Of a DNA stretch of 64,000 nucleotides, positions 1 to 7,164 are shown piece after piece. Position numbers and translations under genes: made by a program. Within the stretch, counting starts at the first letter, position 1; every line of letters starts with the position of its first letter. The stretch spans positions 868,001 to 932,000 of the forward strand of contig OZ245715.1 in assembly GCA_965226965.1 (NCBI GenBank), written 5' to 3'. Below the pieces are notes generated by a model that was not told where the DNA came from, made no database searches, and worked only from the letters and a program-made list of their open reading frames with translations. This stretch comes from Endoryza foliicola. Lineage in GTDB: Bacteria; Bacteroidota; Bacteroidia; Chitinophagales; Chitinophagaceae.

Positions 1-420
1 GTGAAAAAGATCATACGCACCACTGTATTGTTGAGTGTGATCACCCTCATTGAATTGGCGCTCGGTTACTGGATTTTCTTCATCAATAAAGATCCAAACC
101 ACAGCGTAACATTGGTTCACTTCATTAAAGGTGTAATCGTAATTCTTTCTTTAGCGAAAGCATTCTACATCGTTTCAATTTTCATGCACTTAGGTGATGA
201 AATCAGAAACATGATCATGACCATTGTAGTGCCTTTGATGTTGTTCATTTGGTTCATTTTGGCCTTCCTTTGGGATGGTACTTCTTACAAGAACCTTCGT
301 AACACATACGACAGACAACACCTCGAGCACAGCAAAGAAGCAGCTCCTGTTGAAGAGCACAATTCTGAAAAATCAGGACATGGCGAAAAAGCAGCTGAGC
401 ACGGAGAGAAAGTACATTAA
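1..420 (+). CDS. Cytochrome c oxidase subunit IV family protein, possibly 5'-partial
   Basis: This is a small membrane subunit of a haem-copper terminal oxidase. The 139-residue product has three hydrophobic segments (about residues 9-28, 39-63 and 70-91), the usual layout of the prokaryotic COX IV family, followed by a His/Glu/Lys-rich hydrophilic tail. A GTG codon stands at base 1, so it may be the true start or the gene may begin upstream of the window. The next genes on the same strand, SCO1 and a DUF420 protein, are oxidase assembly factors, which supports the role. The family call is firm; the oxidase type (caa3 or similar) is inferred from context. Confidence 0.85.
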   Translation: MKKIIRTTVLLSVITLIELALGYWIFFINKDPNHSVTLVHFIKGVIVILSLAKAFYIVSIFMHLGDEIRNMIMTIVVPLMLFIWFILAFLWDGTSYKNLRNTYDRQHLEHSKEAAPVEEHNSEKSGHGEKAAEHGEKVH

Positions 421-479
421 TTGTAATGCTTTGTTGAAATAGTTAGAGAGAGGGAGCTGAAAGGCTTCCTCTTTTTTTT

Positions 480-775
480 GATGCAGGATGAGAGGAGACG
501 AGGAGGCGAGGAAACGAGGAGCGAGGAAGGAGGCTGAAATTTATGAAGCGCAGCGGAATAAATTTTAGTCCCGCAGGCGAAGCCGTTGCGGGAAGCGAGG
601 AAATTCAGAGAAAGAAGAGGGGGAGTACAGGAACGAGGAGACGAGGAAATGAGGAGCGAGGAGATGTCGAGAGAAAATAGGGACGCTGCGAAACCGCTGT
701 GATCGCTGCGCCGTTGCGGTGAAAAAAATACTTTGCGACTCCTTGGCGGACTTGGCGCACTCTGCGGTGAATACA
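480..775. repeat. Mosaic intergenic repeat cluster (GA-rich, GCTGCG and CTTTGCG modules)
   Basis: The 443-base gap between the COX IV and SCO1 genes contains no convincing gene. It holds a purine-rich tract built on GAGGA/CGAGGA units (about 484-660), a GCTGCG-rich module (about 685-728), and a module with CTTTGCGACTCC and CTCTGCGGTGAA (about 731-772). All three types recur at many other gaps in this window in both orientations. Open frames across the tract are low-complexity and are not credible genes. Confidence 0.8.
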
Positions 776-839
776 AACCACCCCCGTGGTTCATCCCTCT
801 TTTTTTATTCGTTTTCGCTCACAAACGCCCCGTCTGCGC

Positions 840-847
840 TACCTTTG
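840..847 (+). promoter_or_regulatory. Bacteroidota -7 box (TACCTTTG) before the SCO1 gene
   Basis: TACCTTTG matches the TAnnTTTG -7 consensus of Bacteroidota housekeeping promoters exactly. It lies 16 bases upstream of the ATG at 864, so transcription would start just before that ATG. This argues against the longer reading frame that opens at 786. No good -33 TTTG is visible. Confidence 0.6.
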
Positions 848-863
848 CACTTCAATTTTTGGT

Positions 864-1673
864 ATGAGTAAGAAAGCATTATTGGCCTTGTTGATAGCTG
901 TTCTGCTTCCAGTGGTGAGCTACTTGTTTGTGAAGGGGTATAGCGATGGTGCGGTAAAAATGCCTCCCCGATTCTACCCCGATGCTATCAATGAAGAAGT
1001 GAAAGACGGGAAAAAAATTAGTGATACCATTTGGCATCAAGTAGGCAATATCAACCTCACCAACCAACTTGGAGCAAAGGTCTCCCTAGACAGCATAAAG
1101 GACAAAGTGATTGTAATGGACTTCTTCTTCACCCACTGTCCTAGTATCTGTCCTTACATGACAAAGAACATGCGTCGTCTGCAAGACATGATGCACTCCA
1201 CCGATCCTCGAAAGATCGTAGACAGTTCTATAGTACAACTGATTTCCATCTCCATTGATCCGAAGAGAGATTCGGTAGCAGCTTTAAAAGCGTATGCCGA
1301 CAAACACGGCGTTGATCATGAACGCTGGTGGATGCTTACCGGCAATATCGATAGCATCTACGATTTTGGCGTACATGAAATGAGACTGGGTGCCATCGAT
1401 GGTAACGGCGTAGATACCCTCTTCGAACATTCCCCGAAATTTGTATTGCTCGATAAAGACCATGTAATTAGAGGCTACTACAATGGAATGGATACGGCTC
1501 AGATTCTGAAACTATCGCAAGACATTGTATTTCTTAGCCTAGAAAAAGACAAAAAGAAGCCCTCTGCCATCTTCCAGCAACTGAAACAATTGTGGCCCAT
1601 TTTTGTAATCGTACTTGTATTAGTAGGAGCACTTTTATTCTTTAGCTCCAGATCAAAAAATATTATAAAATAA
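864..1673 (+). CDS. SCO1/SenC family copper chaperone for cytochrome oxidase
   Basis: SCO proteins deliver copper to, or reduce, the CuA site of cytochrome c oxidase at the outer face of the inner membrane. The 269-residue product has an N-terminal membrane anchor (about residues 5-24), a thioredoxin-like domain with the CPSICP motif (Cys92 and Cys96), the conserved distal His in FEHSPKF (about residue 189), and an unusual second hydrophobic segment near the C-terminus (about 245-263). The start at 864 is preferred over an upstream frame because a TACCTTTG promoter box lies at 840-847. It sits directly before the DUF420 gene, with a 5-base gap. Confidence 0.9.
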   Translation: MSKKALLALLIAVLLPVVSYLFVKGYSDGAVKMPPRFYPDAINEEVKDGKKISDTIWHQVGNINLTNQLGAKVSLDSIKDKVIVMDFFFTHCPSICPYMTKNMRRLQDMMHSTDPRKIVDSSIVQLISISIDPKRDSVAALKAYADKHGVDHERWWMLTGNIDSIYDFGVHEMRLGAIDGNGVDTLFEHSPKFVLLDKDHVIRGYYNGMDTAQILKLSQDIVFLSLEKDKKKPSAIFQQLKQLWPIFVIVLVLVGALLFFSSRSKNIIK

Positions 1674-1678
1674 CGCGT

Positions 1679-2221
1679 ATGTTGAAAGCTAGTTTAACCA
1701 AGAACGATAAGAAAGCAGCCTGGTTGATTGGAATTTTCTCTGTAATTGTTTTTGTGGCCGTTGTTGCCTTGAGTAGAATTACACTGCAGGTTGACCTTGG
1801 TTTTGATGTGCATCTGTTTGCAAGCATCAATGCCGTGATCAACTCCTTAGTAGCTGTACTATTGTTGGCTGCTTTGTTTGCAGTGAAATCGGGCAAATAT
1901 CAATTGCACAAAAACTTGATGATGACGGCAATGGTATTGTCGATCCTCTTCCTCGTTTCTTATATCTGTCACCATTTGTTTGCAGGAGATACCAAATTTG
2001 GTGGTGAGGGTGCTATTCGTTATGTGTACTTCTTCATCTTGATCACACATATCTTTTTAGCGGCGATTATTCTTCCGTTTATTTTATACACGGCATATCG
2101 TGCTATGATTACAGAATATCCTGCGCATAAAAAACTGGCGAAGATCACATGGCCTATCTGGTTTTATGTAGCAGTAACGGGTGTGGTGGTATATTTTATG
2201 ATCAGTCCTTATTACGTTTAA
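1679..2221 (+). CDS. DUF420 membrane protein (CtaM/YozB-like oxidase assembly factor)
   Basis: The 180-residue product has about five transmembrane segments and conserved histidines in CHHLFAG and THIFLAA, matching the DUF420 family. Family members CtaM/YozB of Firmicutes are needed to assemble haem-copper oxidases. Its place between SCO1 and another membrane protein, behind a COX IV gene, fits an assembly role. The start at 1679 follows the SCO1 stop by five bases, indicating co-transcription. Family is confident; exact function here is inferred. Confidence 0.85.
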   Translation: MLKASLTKNDKKAAWLIGIFSVIVFVAVVALSRITLQVDLGFDVHLFASINAVINSLVAVLLLAALFAVKSGKYQLHKNLMMTAMVLSILFLVSYICHHLFAGDTKFGGEGAIRYVYFFILITHIFLAAIILPFILYTAYRAMITEYPAHKKLAKITWPIWFYVAVTGVVVYFMISPYYV

Positions 2222-2223
2222 TC

Positions 2224-2676
2224 ATGGATCTACAACAAGCTATAAAGCCCATTGCGCTGCTACACAAGGGATTGATGTTGGTGTTCTCTTTGGTTTTAGC
2301 AGGAGGACTTTTTTTAGTGAATGGAAAAATCATGTTGCCCATTCTTTCCGAACAACAAGACCGTCTGTTTCAAGTAATTGCAGTGGCCTTATCGGGCGCC
2401 TTTCTATTTATTGGATTTAAGTTATTCAATAAAACGGTTTTAAAAATTCGAAACAGTGATGCGAGCGATGATCAAAAAATAATGCAATACCGTGCGGCTA
2501 GTATTGTGTGGTATGCAATGATTGAGGGCCCCGGATTGTTTGCAATGGTGTGTTATATCATCACAGGCAATATTGCATTTTTCATTTTAGCGCTGGTACA
2601 TTTGTTTGTATTGTTCTTATTCATGCCAAAAGCGCAAGTCCTTTCTTTATTACTCAATCTTAAGAATCAACAGTAA
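2224..2676 (+). CDS. Uncharacterised small membrane protein in oxidase operon
   Basis: The 150-residue product has about four hydrophobic segments (roughly residues 17-35, 48-66, 93-113 and 117-137) and a short soluble loop rich in Asp/Lys near residues 75-88. I do not recognise a named family. The ATG at 2224 is two bases after the DUF420 stop, so the gene is very probably translated from the oxidase-assembly transcript. A longer frame opening at 2149 overlaps DUF420 by 73 bases and was not chosen. A role in oxidase biogenesis is a guess from position only. Confidence 0.75.
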   Translation: MDLQQAIKPIALLHKGLMLVFSLVLAGGLFLVNGKIMLPILSEQQDRLFQVIAVALSGAFLFIGFKLFNKTVLKIRNSDASDDQKIMQYRAASIVWYAMIEGPGLFAMVCYIITGNIAFFILALVHLFVLFLFMPKAQVLSLLLNLKNQQ

Positions 2677-2702
2677 TTGGAACTGTTGTGTAAACTGTTA
2701 TC

Positions 2703-3407
2703 ATGGGTCAGAAAAAGTTGATACGCTTCGCTGAATTGGAAACCTTCACCAATGTGTTGCAATATCCCGAGAACATAAAGGGTAAATGGGGCGGTTTTTT
2801 TGAGAAGCAACAACCCTTGACGTTGGAATTGGCCTGTGGAAAGGGAGAGTATGCTGTTGGATTAGGTAGAATGCATGCCGATCGGAATTTCTTAGGAGTA
2901 GATCAGAAGGGAAACAGAATTTGGGTAGGAGCGAAAACAGCGCTGAGAGAACCCTTGCCCAATGTGGGTTTCATGAGAACGCAAATCGATCGCATTGCGG
3001 AATATTTTGAACCAGGTGAAGTATCGGAGATCTGGATCACCTTTCCCGACCCGCAACTTCGTTTATCGAGAATGAAGAAGCGGTTAACGCATCCGAAGTT
3101 CTTGCGTTTGTATCAACAGATTCTAGCGCCCAATGGCTTTATTCATTTGAAAACCGATTCACCGGTTTTGTATCAGTTTACGAAAGCTGTGATTGATTTA
3201 TACGAGCTGGAATTGGTGGAAGAATACGATAATCTCTATCATCAGGGAGCCACCAACCCCGAATTATCAATTAAAACGCACTACGAACAGCTAGACATTG
3301 CACAAAGTAACAGAGTTCATTATCTTAAGTTTAAATTGCCCGCGGTACCATTACCAGATAAAGACGAAACCTTAAAACAAATCATCGTTGAAAGAGAATC
3401 TAGTTGA
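2703..3407 (+). CDS. trmB: tRNA (guanine-N7-)-methyltransferase
   Basis: TrmB uses S-adenosylmethionine to methylate G46 in the variable loop of tRNAs. The 234-residue product has the SAM-binding motif LELACGKGEYAVGL (about residues 41-54), FLGVDQKGNR, and the family signature WITFPDPQLR (about 111-120). Length is normal. Its last 20 bases overlap the DUF5522 gene, so the pair is translationally linked. Confidence 0.95.
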   Translation: MGQKKLIRFAELETFTNVLQYPENIKGKWGGFFEKQQPLTLELACGKGEYAVGLGRMHADRNFLGVDQKGNRIWVGAKTALREPLPNVGFMRTQIDRIAEYFEPGEVSEIWITFPDPQLRLSRMKKRLTHPKFLRLYQQILAPNGFIHLKTDSPVLYQFTKAVIDLYELELVEEYDNLYHQGATNPELSIKTHYEQLDIAQSNRVHYLKFKLPAVPLPDKDETLKQIIVERESS

Positions 3408-3588
3408 AGGAGTTGATTTCTATTTTAGTCCGGAAGGGTATGTAGTATTGACGGAGAAATACCATTTGGACAAAGGGTATTGTTGTGGGTATGGTTGCAG
3501 GCATTGTCCTTACCAATATGAGAATGTACCGGAGCCTCGCCGGTCGGAATTACTACAAAACAAAGCAACTCATGAAGAAGGGCGCTAA
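3388..3588 (+). CDS. DUF5522 small cysteine-rich protein
   Basis: This 66-residue protein carries EKYHLDKGYCCGYGCRHCPY followed by ENVPEPRR, the signature of DUF5522. The cysteine cluster (CC, then CxxC) suggests metal binding, but the function is unknown. The frame has no ATG upstream; a TTG at 3388 inside the trmB 3' end is the best start. The 3' end overlaps the alkyltransferase-like gene by 17 bases. This three-gene overlap suggests coordinated translation, possibly linking nucleic-acid modification or repair, which is speculative. Confidence 0.8.
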   Translation: MKENLVEGVDFYFSPEGYVVLTEKYHLDKGYCCGYGCRHCPYQYENVPEPRRSELLQNKATHEEGR

Positions 3589-3967
3589 AAAAGGCCTAAG
3601 CCAATTAAAATCGATATTGCCTTCTCAAGAGGAAGAGAAATCCTCTTTTTTCGAACAAGTACACGATGTAGCGCGAATGATTCCAAAGGGCAGGGTAACC
3701 AGTTATGGGGCCATTGCTGCGGTATTAGGTACTAGGATGTCGGCCCGTATGGTAGGCTGGGCTATGAATGCTGCGCACATTGCGAAGCCCAAGGTTCCTG
3801 CGCACCGCGTGGTCAACCGAAACGGCATGCTCAGCGGAAAAGCGCATTTTAAGACGCCTACGGAAATGCAGGAATTGTTGGAGAAGGAAGGGGTGAAGGT
3901 GAAGAATGATACGGTGGTGGATTTTGAGAGGTTGTTTTGGGATCCAGCGGAGATAATTAATAATTAA
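3572..3967 (+). CDS. MGMT-fold alkyltransferase-like (ATL) protein, active-site Cys replaced by Ala
   Basis: The 131-residue product has the O6-alkylguanine-DNA alkyltransferase C-terminal DNA-binding fold: IPKGRVTSYG, then a helix-turn-helix with the ARMVGWAMN arginine-finger region, then PAHRVVNRNG. True MGMTs have PCHRV; the Ala means no alkyl transfer. ATLs with PWHRV or PAHRV bind alkylated guanine and hand it to nucleotide excision repair. The ATG at 3572 overlaps the upstream gene by 17 bases. The last codons (IINN) lie inside an AT-rich intergenic repeat module, so the repeat has supplied the gene's 3' end. Confidence 0.88.
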   Translation: MKKGAKKGLSQLKSILPSQEEEKSSFFEQVHDVARMIPKGRVTSYGAIAAVLGTRMSARMVGWAMNAAHIAKPKVPAHRVVNRNGMLSGKAHFKTPTEMQELLEKEGVKVKNDTVVDFERLFWDPAEIINN

Positions 3968-4262
3968 CAATTAATAATTAATAATGGGGAGACCCTGAGG
4001 TGTTGGGAGTTAGGCGTTAGGTTTTAGGCCTTAGGTTTTAGGCTTTAGGTTTTGAGAGACATAGTTTCATTCACCGCAGCGGCGCAGCGTTCCTTCGACT
4101 AGGCCTTCGGCCTGCTCAGGACAGGCTCGCAGCGATTTCGCAGCGCTGGCAGTTTCTCTGTATTTCCTCCATCTTCCCTCCTTATTTTCACCACAGATAG
4201 CGCAGATTATTACTGATTGACACAGATTAGCCTCCGATATTCAATCAGCCTGTATTCCACCT
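3953..4262. repeat. Mosaic intergenic repeat cluster with nested palindrome
   Basis: The 323-base gap after the ATL gene holds, in order, the AT-rich module (3953-3985), a run of TTAGG/TTTAGG-like units (about 4007-4058), a reverse-orientation GCTGCG module (about 4069-4151) interrupted by a palindromic insert (about 4091-4121), and a reverse-orientation TAATCTGTG module (about 4190-4258). No gene is evident. Confidence 0.8.
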
Positions 4263-4290
4263 GTTCCTCCTCTTGTTCTTTCTTAATCAA

Positions 4291-4704
4291 TTATTTTCTC
4301 GAATAACGATACGATCCTGTCCACTTATTCGTAGCACAAGTTTTAGAAGTAACGGTAATCTCCACTACGCAAGTTGTAGATGCTGGGGTGCCGGTAATGG
4401 TAAAGCTATTGCTAGCAGAAGTACTGCTTCTTTCTTCGGTAAAAAAGGTTGTTGAAACACCGTCGGGACGGGCTTTTACTTGGATGGTAACACCGCTGGT
4501 AGGCAAGGTGCTGCCGATTGTAACGGTCAATGGGAATGTTGGTCCAGGAGCCGCTGCTTCGTTGGCGCCATTGGCCGGACTAGTAGTAACGGTTAATGTT
4601 TTTTCTGTGCTACAGCTATCGGATGTACCGCCTTTCTTTCCACAAAATGGCATTGATACTGCAAGTGTTGCAAGCGCTAGGCAGGTAAAAAGCAATTTTT
4701 TCAT
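4291..4704 (-). CDS. Hypothetical secreted protein or lipoprotein, Ser/Thr-rich
   Basis: The 137-residue product begins with a clear signal peptide (MKKLLFTCLA onward) and a Cys at residue 21 that could be a lipid attachment site, although the preceding SMPF is a loose lipobox. The mature part is rich in Thr, Ser and Pro and is probably an all-beta extracytoplasmic domain; cysteines near residues 31, 112 and 122 could form disulfides. I recognise no family. It stands alone between two repeat clusters. Confidence 0.65.
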   Translation of the reverse strand: MKKLLFTCLALATLAVSMPFCGKKGGTSDSCSTEKTLTVTTSPANGANEAAAPGPTFPLTVTIGSTLPTSGVTIQVKARPDGVSTTFFTEERSSTSASNSFTITGTPASTTCVVEITVTSKTCATNKWTGSYRYSRK

Positions 4705-4810
4705 GTTATGATTTTTTACGAAGGATTGGTTCTCAGTCCCCTCCGATACTTTATATACGTAAAATAGTGAAAAAAGGTCAACCTCACAAGGTTCGTTGAA
4801 GAATCTGCTG

Positions 4811-4985
4811 GGTATGAGGTTTTAGGCATTAGGCTTTAGGCTTTGAGACATAGTTTCATTCACCGCAGCGGCGCAGCGAACGCAGCGATTTCGCAGCGCT
4901 GGCTTTTCCTCGTTCCTCGCTTCCTCTCATCCTCGATCCTGATCTCTCGGCCGTTTAATTATTAATTATCAATTATTAATTAACA
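4811..4985 (-). repeat. Composite repeat, minus orientation; 93-bp core at 4859-4951
   Basis: Read on the minus strand this element starts at the end of the lrp gene with an AT-rich module, then GCCGAGAGATCAGG, a GA-rich tract and a GCTGCG module ending in GCGGTGAA. The 93-base core 4859-4951 matches 5967-6059 on the plus strand with only four mismatches. TTAGG-like units lie at its far end (4818-4845). Confidence 0.85.
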
Positions 4986-4986
4986 A

Positions 4987-5457
4987 CTACCCATTGTACA
5001 CCTGCACATTCCTATTAAAACTCTCATCCAAAGAGATAAAGGTTTCTGTTCTTTCAATCCCTTTGATCTTTTGTAGTTCATCGTGGAGAACGAAGCGAAG
5101 CTGGTTGATGTCTTTGCATACAATTTCAGCGAACATGCTATAGTTACCGGTAGTGTAGTTGAGACGAACGATTTGTGGGATCTTCTGTAATTCTTTGGCA
5201 ACTTGATCGTAGAGCGAACTCTTTTCTAAGTAGATACCAATGAAGGCTATAACATCATAGCCTAGTTGCTTTAAGTCTACATTCAATTTGGTACCCATTA
5301 CGATACCTGCTTCTTGAAGTTTTTTTATTCGAACGTGGATAGTACCCCCTGAAACGAACAACTTTTTACCTAAATCTGCATAAGAAATTTCAGCAGTGAG
5401 CATCATTTCTTGAATAATTTGCAAATCGAGTTTATCTAAATTCAATTTTACTGGCAT
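4987..5457 (-). CDS. Lrp/AsnC family transcriptional regulator
   Basis: The 156-residue product has an N-terminal winged helix-turn-helix (about residues 8-55, LDLQIIQEM then SYADLGKKLFVSGGTIHVRIKKL) and a C-terminal RAM/AsnC ligand-binding domain (about 65-150). Such proteins form octamers and respond to amino acids or related metabolites. No metabolic gene is adjacent, so the target is unknown; the flanking features are the tRNA-like RNA and repeats. Its stop codon is immediately followed by the AT-rich repeat module. Confidence 0.9.
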   Translation of the reverse strand: MPVKLNLDKLDLQIIQEMMLTAEISYADLGKKLFVSGGTIHVRIKKLQEAGIVMGTKLNVDLKQLGYDVIAFIGIYLEKSSLYDQVAKELQKIPQIVRLNYTTGNYSMFAEIVCKDINQLRFVLHDELQKIKGIERTETFISLDESFNRNVQVYNG

Positions 5458-5610
5458 TTGACCGTTGATTTTTGAATAAATTTACATTTATATGCAAATA
5501 TTTATACAATATCTATATTTTCAAAATTTTTGTTGAAATATTATCAAAATATACCCCAATTACTTTAATATTGCACTGTAATCGTTCTTTAACAACAACG
5601 ACACACATAC

Positions 5611-5782
5611 TGTGGAGTGATGGAATTTTGGCAGACATGCCCTCTCGTCTCGAGGGTGGGGGTCACAGGATAAACGCAGCATAGAGCCGACGTTACCATT
5701 GGTAAGGCCGACCAGGGTTGACCACTATCTTCTTTGTGTTGCAGCTAACTGCCCCGTGGAGGTTCGAGTCCTCCCTCTACAG
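5611..5782 (+). ncRNA. tRNA-like RNA with large structured insertion in place of the variable arm
   Basis: The ends form a complete tRNA acceptor stem (TGTGGAG 5611-5617 with CTCTACA 5775-5781, one G-U) plus discriminator G5782 and no encoded CCA. T5618 and G5619 precede a class II D arm (ATG/CAT, loop with A14, GG at 5630-5631, A21). The T arm is canonical (GGAGG/CCTCC, loop TTCGAGT 5763-5769). The anticodon-like arm is CCCTC/GAGGG with loop TCGTCTC (5645-5651), which lacks U33 and a purine at 37. Bases 5657-5757 replace a variable arm: GGGG 5658-5661 pairs with CCCC 5752-5755, an 11-bp helix joins 5676-5686 to 5732-5742, and TTACC/GGTAA forms a hairpin at 5693-5705. A near-consensus -7 box (TAATATTG, 5566-5573) and a terminator at 5835 bracket it. 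The RNA is probably real; decoding is unlikely. Confidence 0.7.
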
Positions 5783-5834
5783 CGGATTTTTCTCATAATC
5801 TCTAACAAGCAAGCAAGAACTGAAGAGATTGACA

Positions 5835-5864
5835 CCCCGTTCCGTTCTCGGAATGGGGATTTTT
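5835..5864 (+). terminator. Rho-independent terminator after the tRNA-like RNA
   Basis: CCCCGTTCC (5835-5843) pairs with GGAATGGGG (5850-5858), with one G-U pair and a six-base loop, and is followed by ATTTTTG. A further helix, AATCTCT (5797-5803) with AGAGATT (5824-5830), lies between the RNA body and the terminator. No open reading frame ends here, so it most likely ends the 5611 RNA transcript. Confidence 0.8.
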
Positions 5865-5913
5865 GTTTATAGAAAGAACGCAGAGATAGGTGAGTGTTTT
5901 ATTTTGAGTTGCT

Positions 5914-6066
5914 ATTTAAAGAGGCGCAGAGAAACGCGGAGTTAATTAAGAATTAAGAATGAAACAGCCGAGAGATCAGGAGCGAGGATGAGAGGAAGCG
6001 AGGAACGAGGAAAAGCCAGCGCTGCGAAACCGCTGCGGACGCTGCGCCGCTGCGGTGAAGAAACTC
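5914..6066 (+). repeat. Composite repeat, plus orientation; 93-bp core at 5967-6059
   Basis: An AGAGGCGCAGAGAAACGCGG segment (about 5919-5938) is followed by the AT-rich module, CCGAGAGATCAGG, a GA-rich tract and a GCTGCG module ending in GCGGTGAA. The core is the inverted partner of 4859-4951 (89 of 93 positions identical). Together the two copies flank about 1 kb holding lrp and the tRNA-like RNA. Confidence 0.85.
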
Positions 6067-6085
6067 CCCAATCATCACATTTACC

Positions 6086-7159
6086 CTATCCTTTCTTATC
6101 CAACGAATCCCTCAACCCATTCCCCAACAAATTAAACGATAACACCAACAACATAATCGCGAAGCCGGGTATTAGAGCGAGAAAAGGATTATTCGTGATA
6201 ATATAATTATAATTTTCCTTGATCATCAATCCCCAACTGGGTTGTGGAGGCTGTACACCAATTCCTAAAAAGCTTAAACCCGCTTCAATTACAATAGCCG
6301 TTGCGAAGTTCGCAGCTACTACAACCCATACCGGTCCCATGATATTGGGGATGATGTGCTTCCAAATAGTACGCATAGACGAATATCCCAATACCTTCGC
6401 CGCATTCACGTATTCTAACTCGCGGGCCGATTGCATCTGCGTTCTTACCAATCGCGCGATGTTTACCCATAAGGTCAATCCAATGGCTAAGAGCACTTGC
6501 CAAAAGCCTTTTCCTAATAAGAGCGTTAATGCAAATACCAATAACAAAGTGGGAATGCTCCAGATCACATTGATGAACCACATCACAATGGCATCGGTTC
6601 TTCCACCAAAATAGCCGGCAATGGCACCGAGGAATAATCCCAAACTCAACGACACCAATACCGTCATCAATCCAACGGATAAGCTTACCCGCGTTCCTAT
6701 GAGTAATCTGCTCAAAATATCCCTTCCAAACTTATCGGTACCTAGATAAAACGTTTTATGCACAATTGATGCTTTGCTGAGTGTGCCGCCTTTTTGCTGC
6801 AGCACATATTTCTGTACAATACCCGTATCATCGTCTACGTATTTGTTGACTACAATACTGTCGCGCAGTAGTTGATAGCTGTGAATAGGAACATATTGAT
6901 AGGCATCGGTGGTTCCGAAGAATGCACTCTTCTCAATGGTTTTATTGGGGATGGGTACTAAAAGAAAGTCGAGAGAAAAGCCCGGCTTCTTTCCTCCTAT
7001 TTCTACGATGATTCTATTGGCGTTCGGACTTGCATCAGGTGCCCACCAATAGGCTGTAATGGCAATTATGAGGCTCAATGAAATGACCACCAATGCAAAG
7101 ACCGCTCCTTTATTACGAAGCAGCTTCTTGAATAGGGACATATTGGCGGTGGTAGACAT
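6086..7159 (-). CDS. ABC transporter permease, DppC/OppC (peptide) type
   Basis: This inner-membrane permease belongs to the peptide/nickel importer class. The 357-residue product has an N-terminal transmembrane helix (about 18-39), a periplasmic insertion of about 100 residues, GTDKFGRDILSRLL, and the C-terminal BPD_transp_1 domain with five further helices, including the EAA-like loop (ELEYVNAAKVLGYS). Partner DppB, ATPase and binding-protein genes are not adjacent, so it is an orphan subunit here. It may start at 7159 or at an internal ATG at 7141. The downstream end lies close to a repeat cluster. Confidence 0.9.
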   Translation of the reverse strand: MSTTANMSLFKKLLRNKGAVFALVVISLSLIIAITAYWWAPDASPNANRIIVEIGGKKPGFSLDFLLVPIPNKTIEKSAFFGTTDAYQYVPIHSYQLLRDSIVVNKYVDDDTGIVQKYVLQQKGGTLSKASIVHKTFYLGTDKFGRDILSRLLIGTRVSLSVGLMTVLVSLSLGLFLGAIAGYFGGRTDAIVMWFINVIWSIPTLLLVFALTLLLGKGFWQVLLAIGLTLWVNIARLVRTQMQSARELEYVNAAKVLGYSSMRTIWKHIIPNIMGPVWVVVAANFATAIVIEAGLSFLGIGVQPPQPSWGLMIKENYNYIITNNPFLALIPGFAIMLLVLSFNLLGNGLRDSLDKKG

Positions 7160-7164
7160 GCTTC

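Noticed and set aside
417..794. 125-residue minus-strand open frame in the COX IV-SCO1 gap
   Set aside because: It translates GA-rich and GCTGCG repeat modules into low-complexity Ser/Pro/Leu sequence with no domain, and the same peptides appear wherever the repeats occur.
5611..5782. Interpretation as a tRNA interrupted by a group I intron
   Set aside because: The anticodon-like stem and loop are contiguous, the extra sequence sits between the anticodon arm and the T arm, and about 95 nt is too short for a group I intron.
5611..5864. Interpretation as tmRNA
   Set aside because: There is a full D arm and anticodon-like arm, no tag-peptide reading frame with a resume codon, no pseudoknot series, and the length is about half that of tmRNA.
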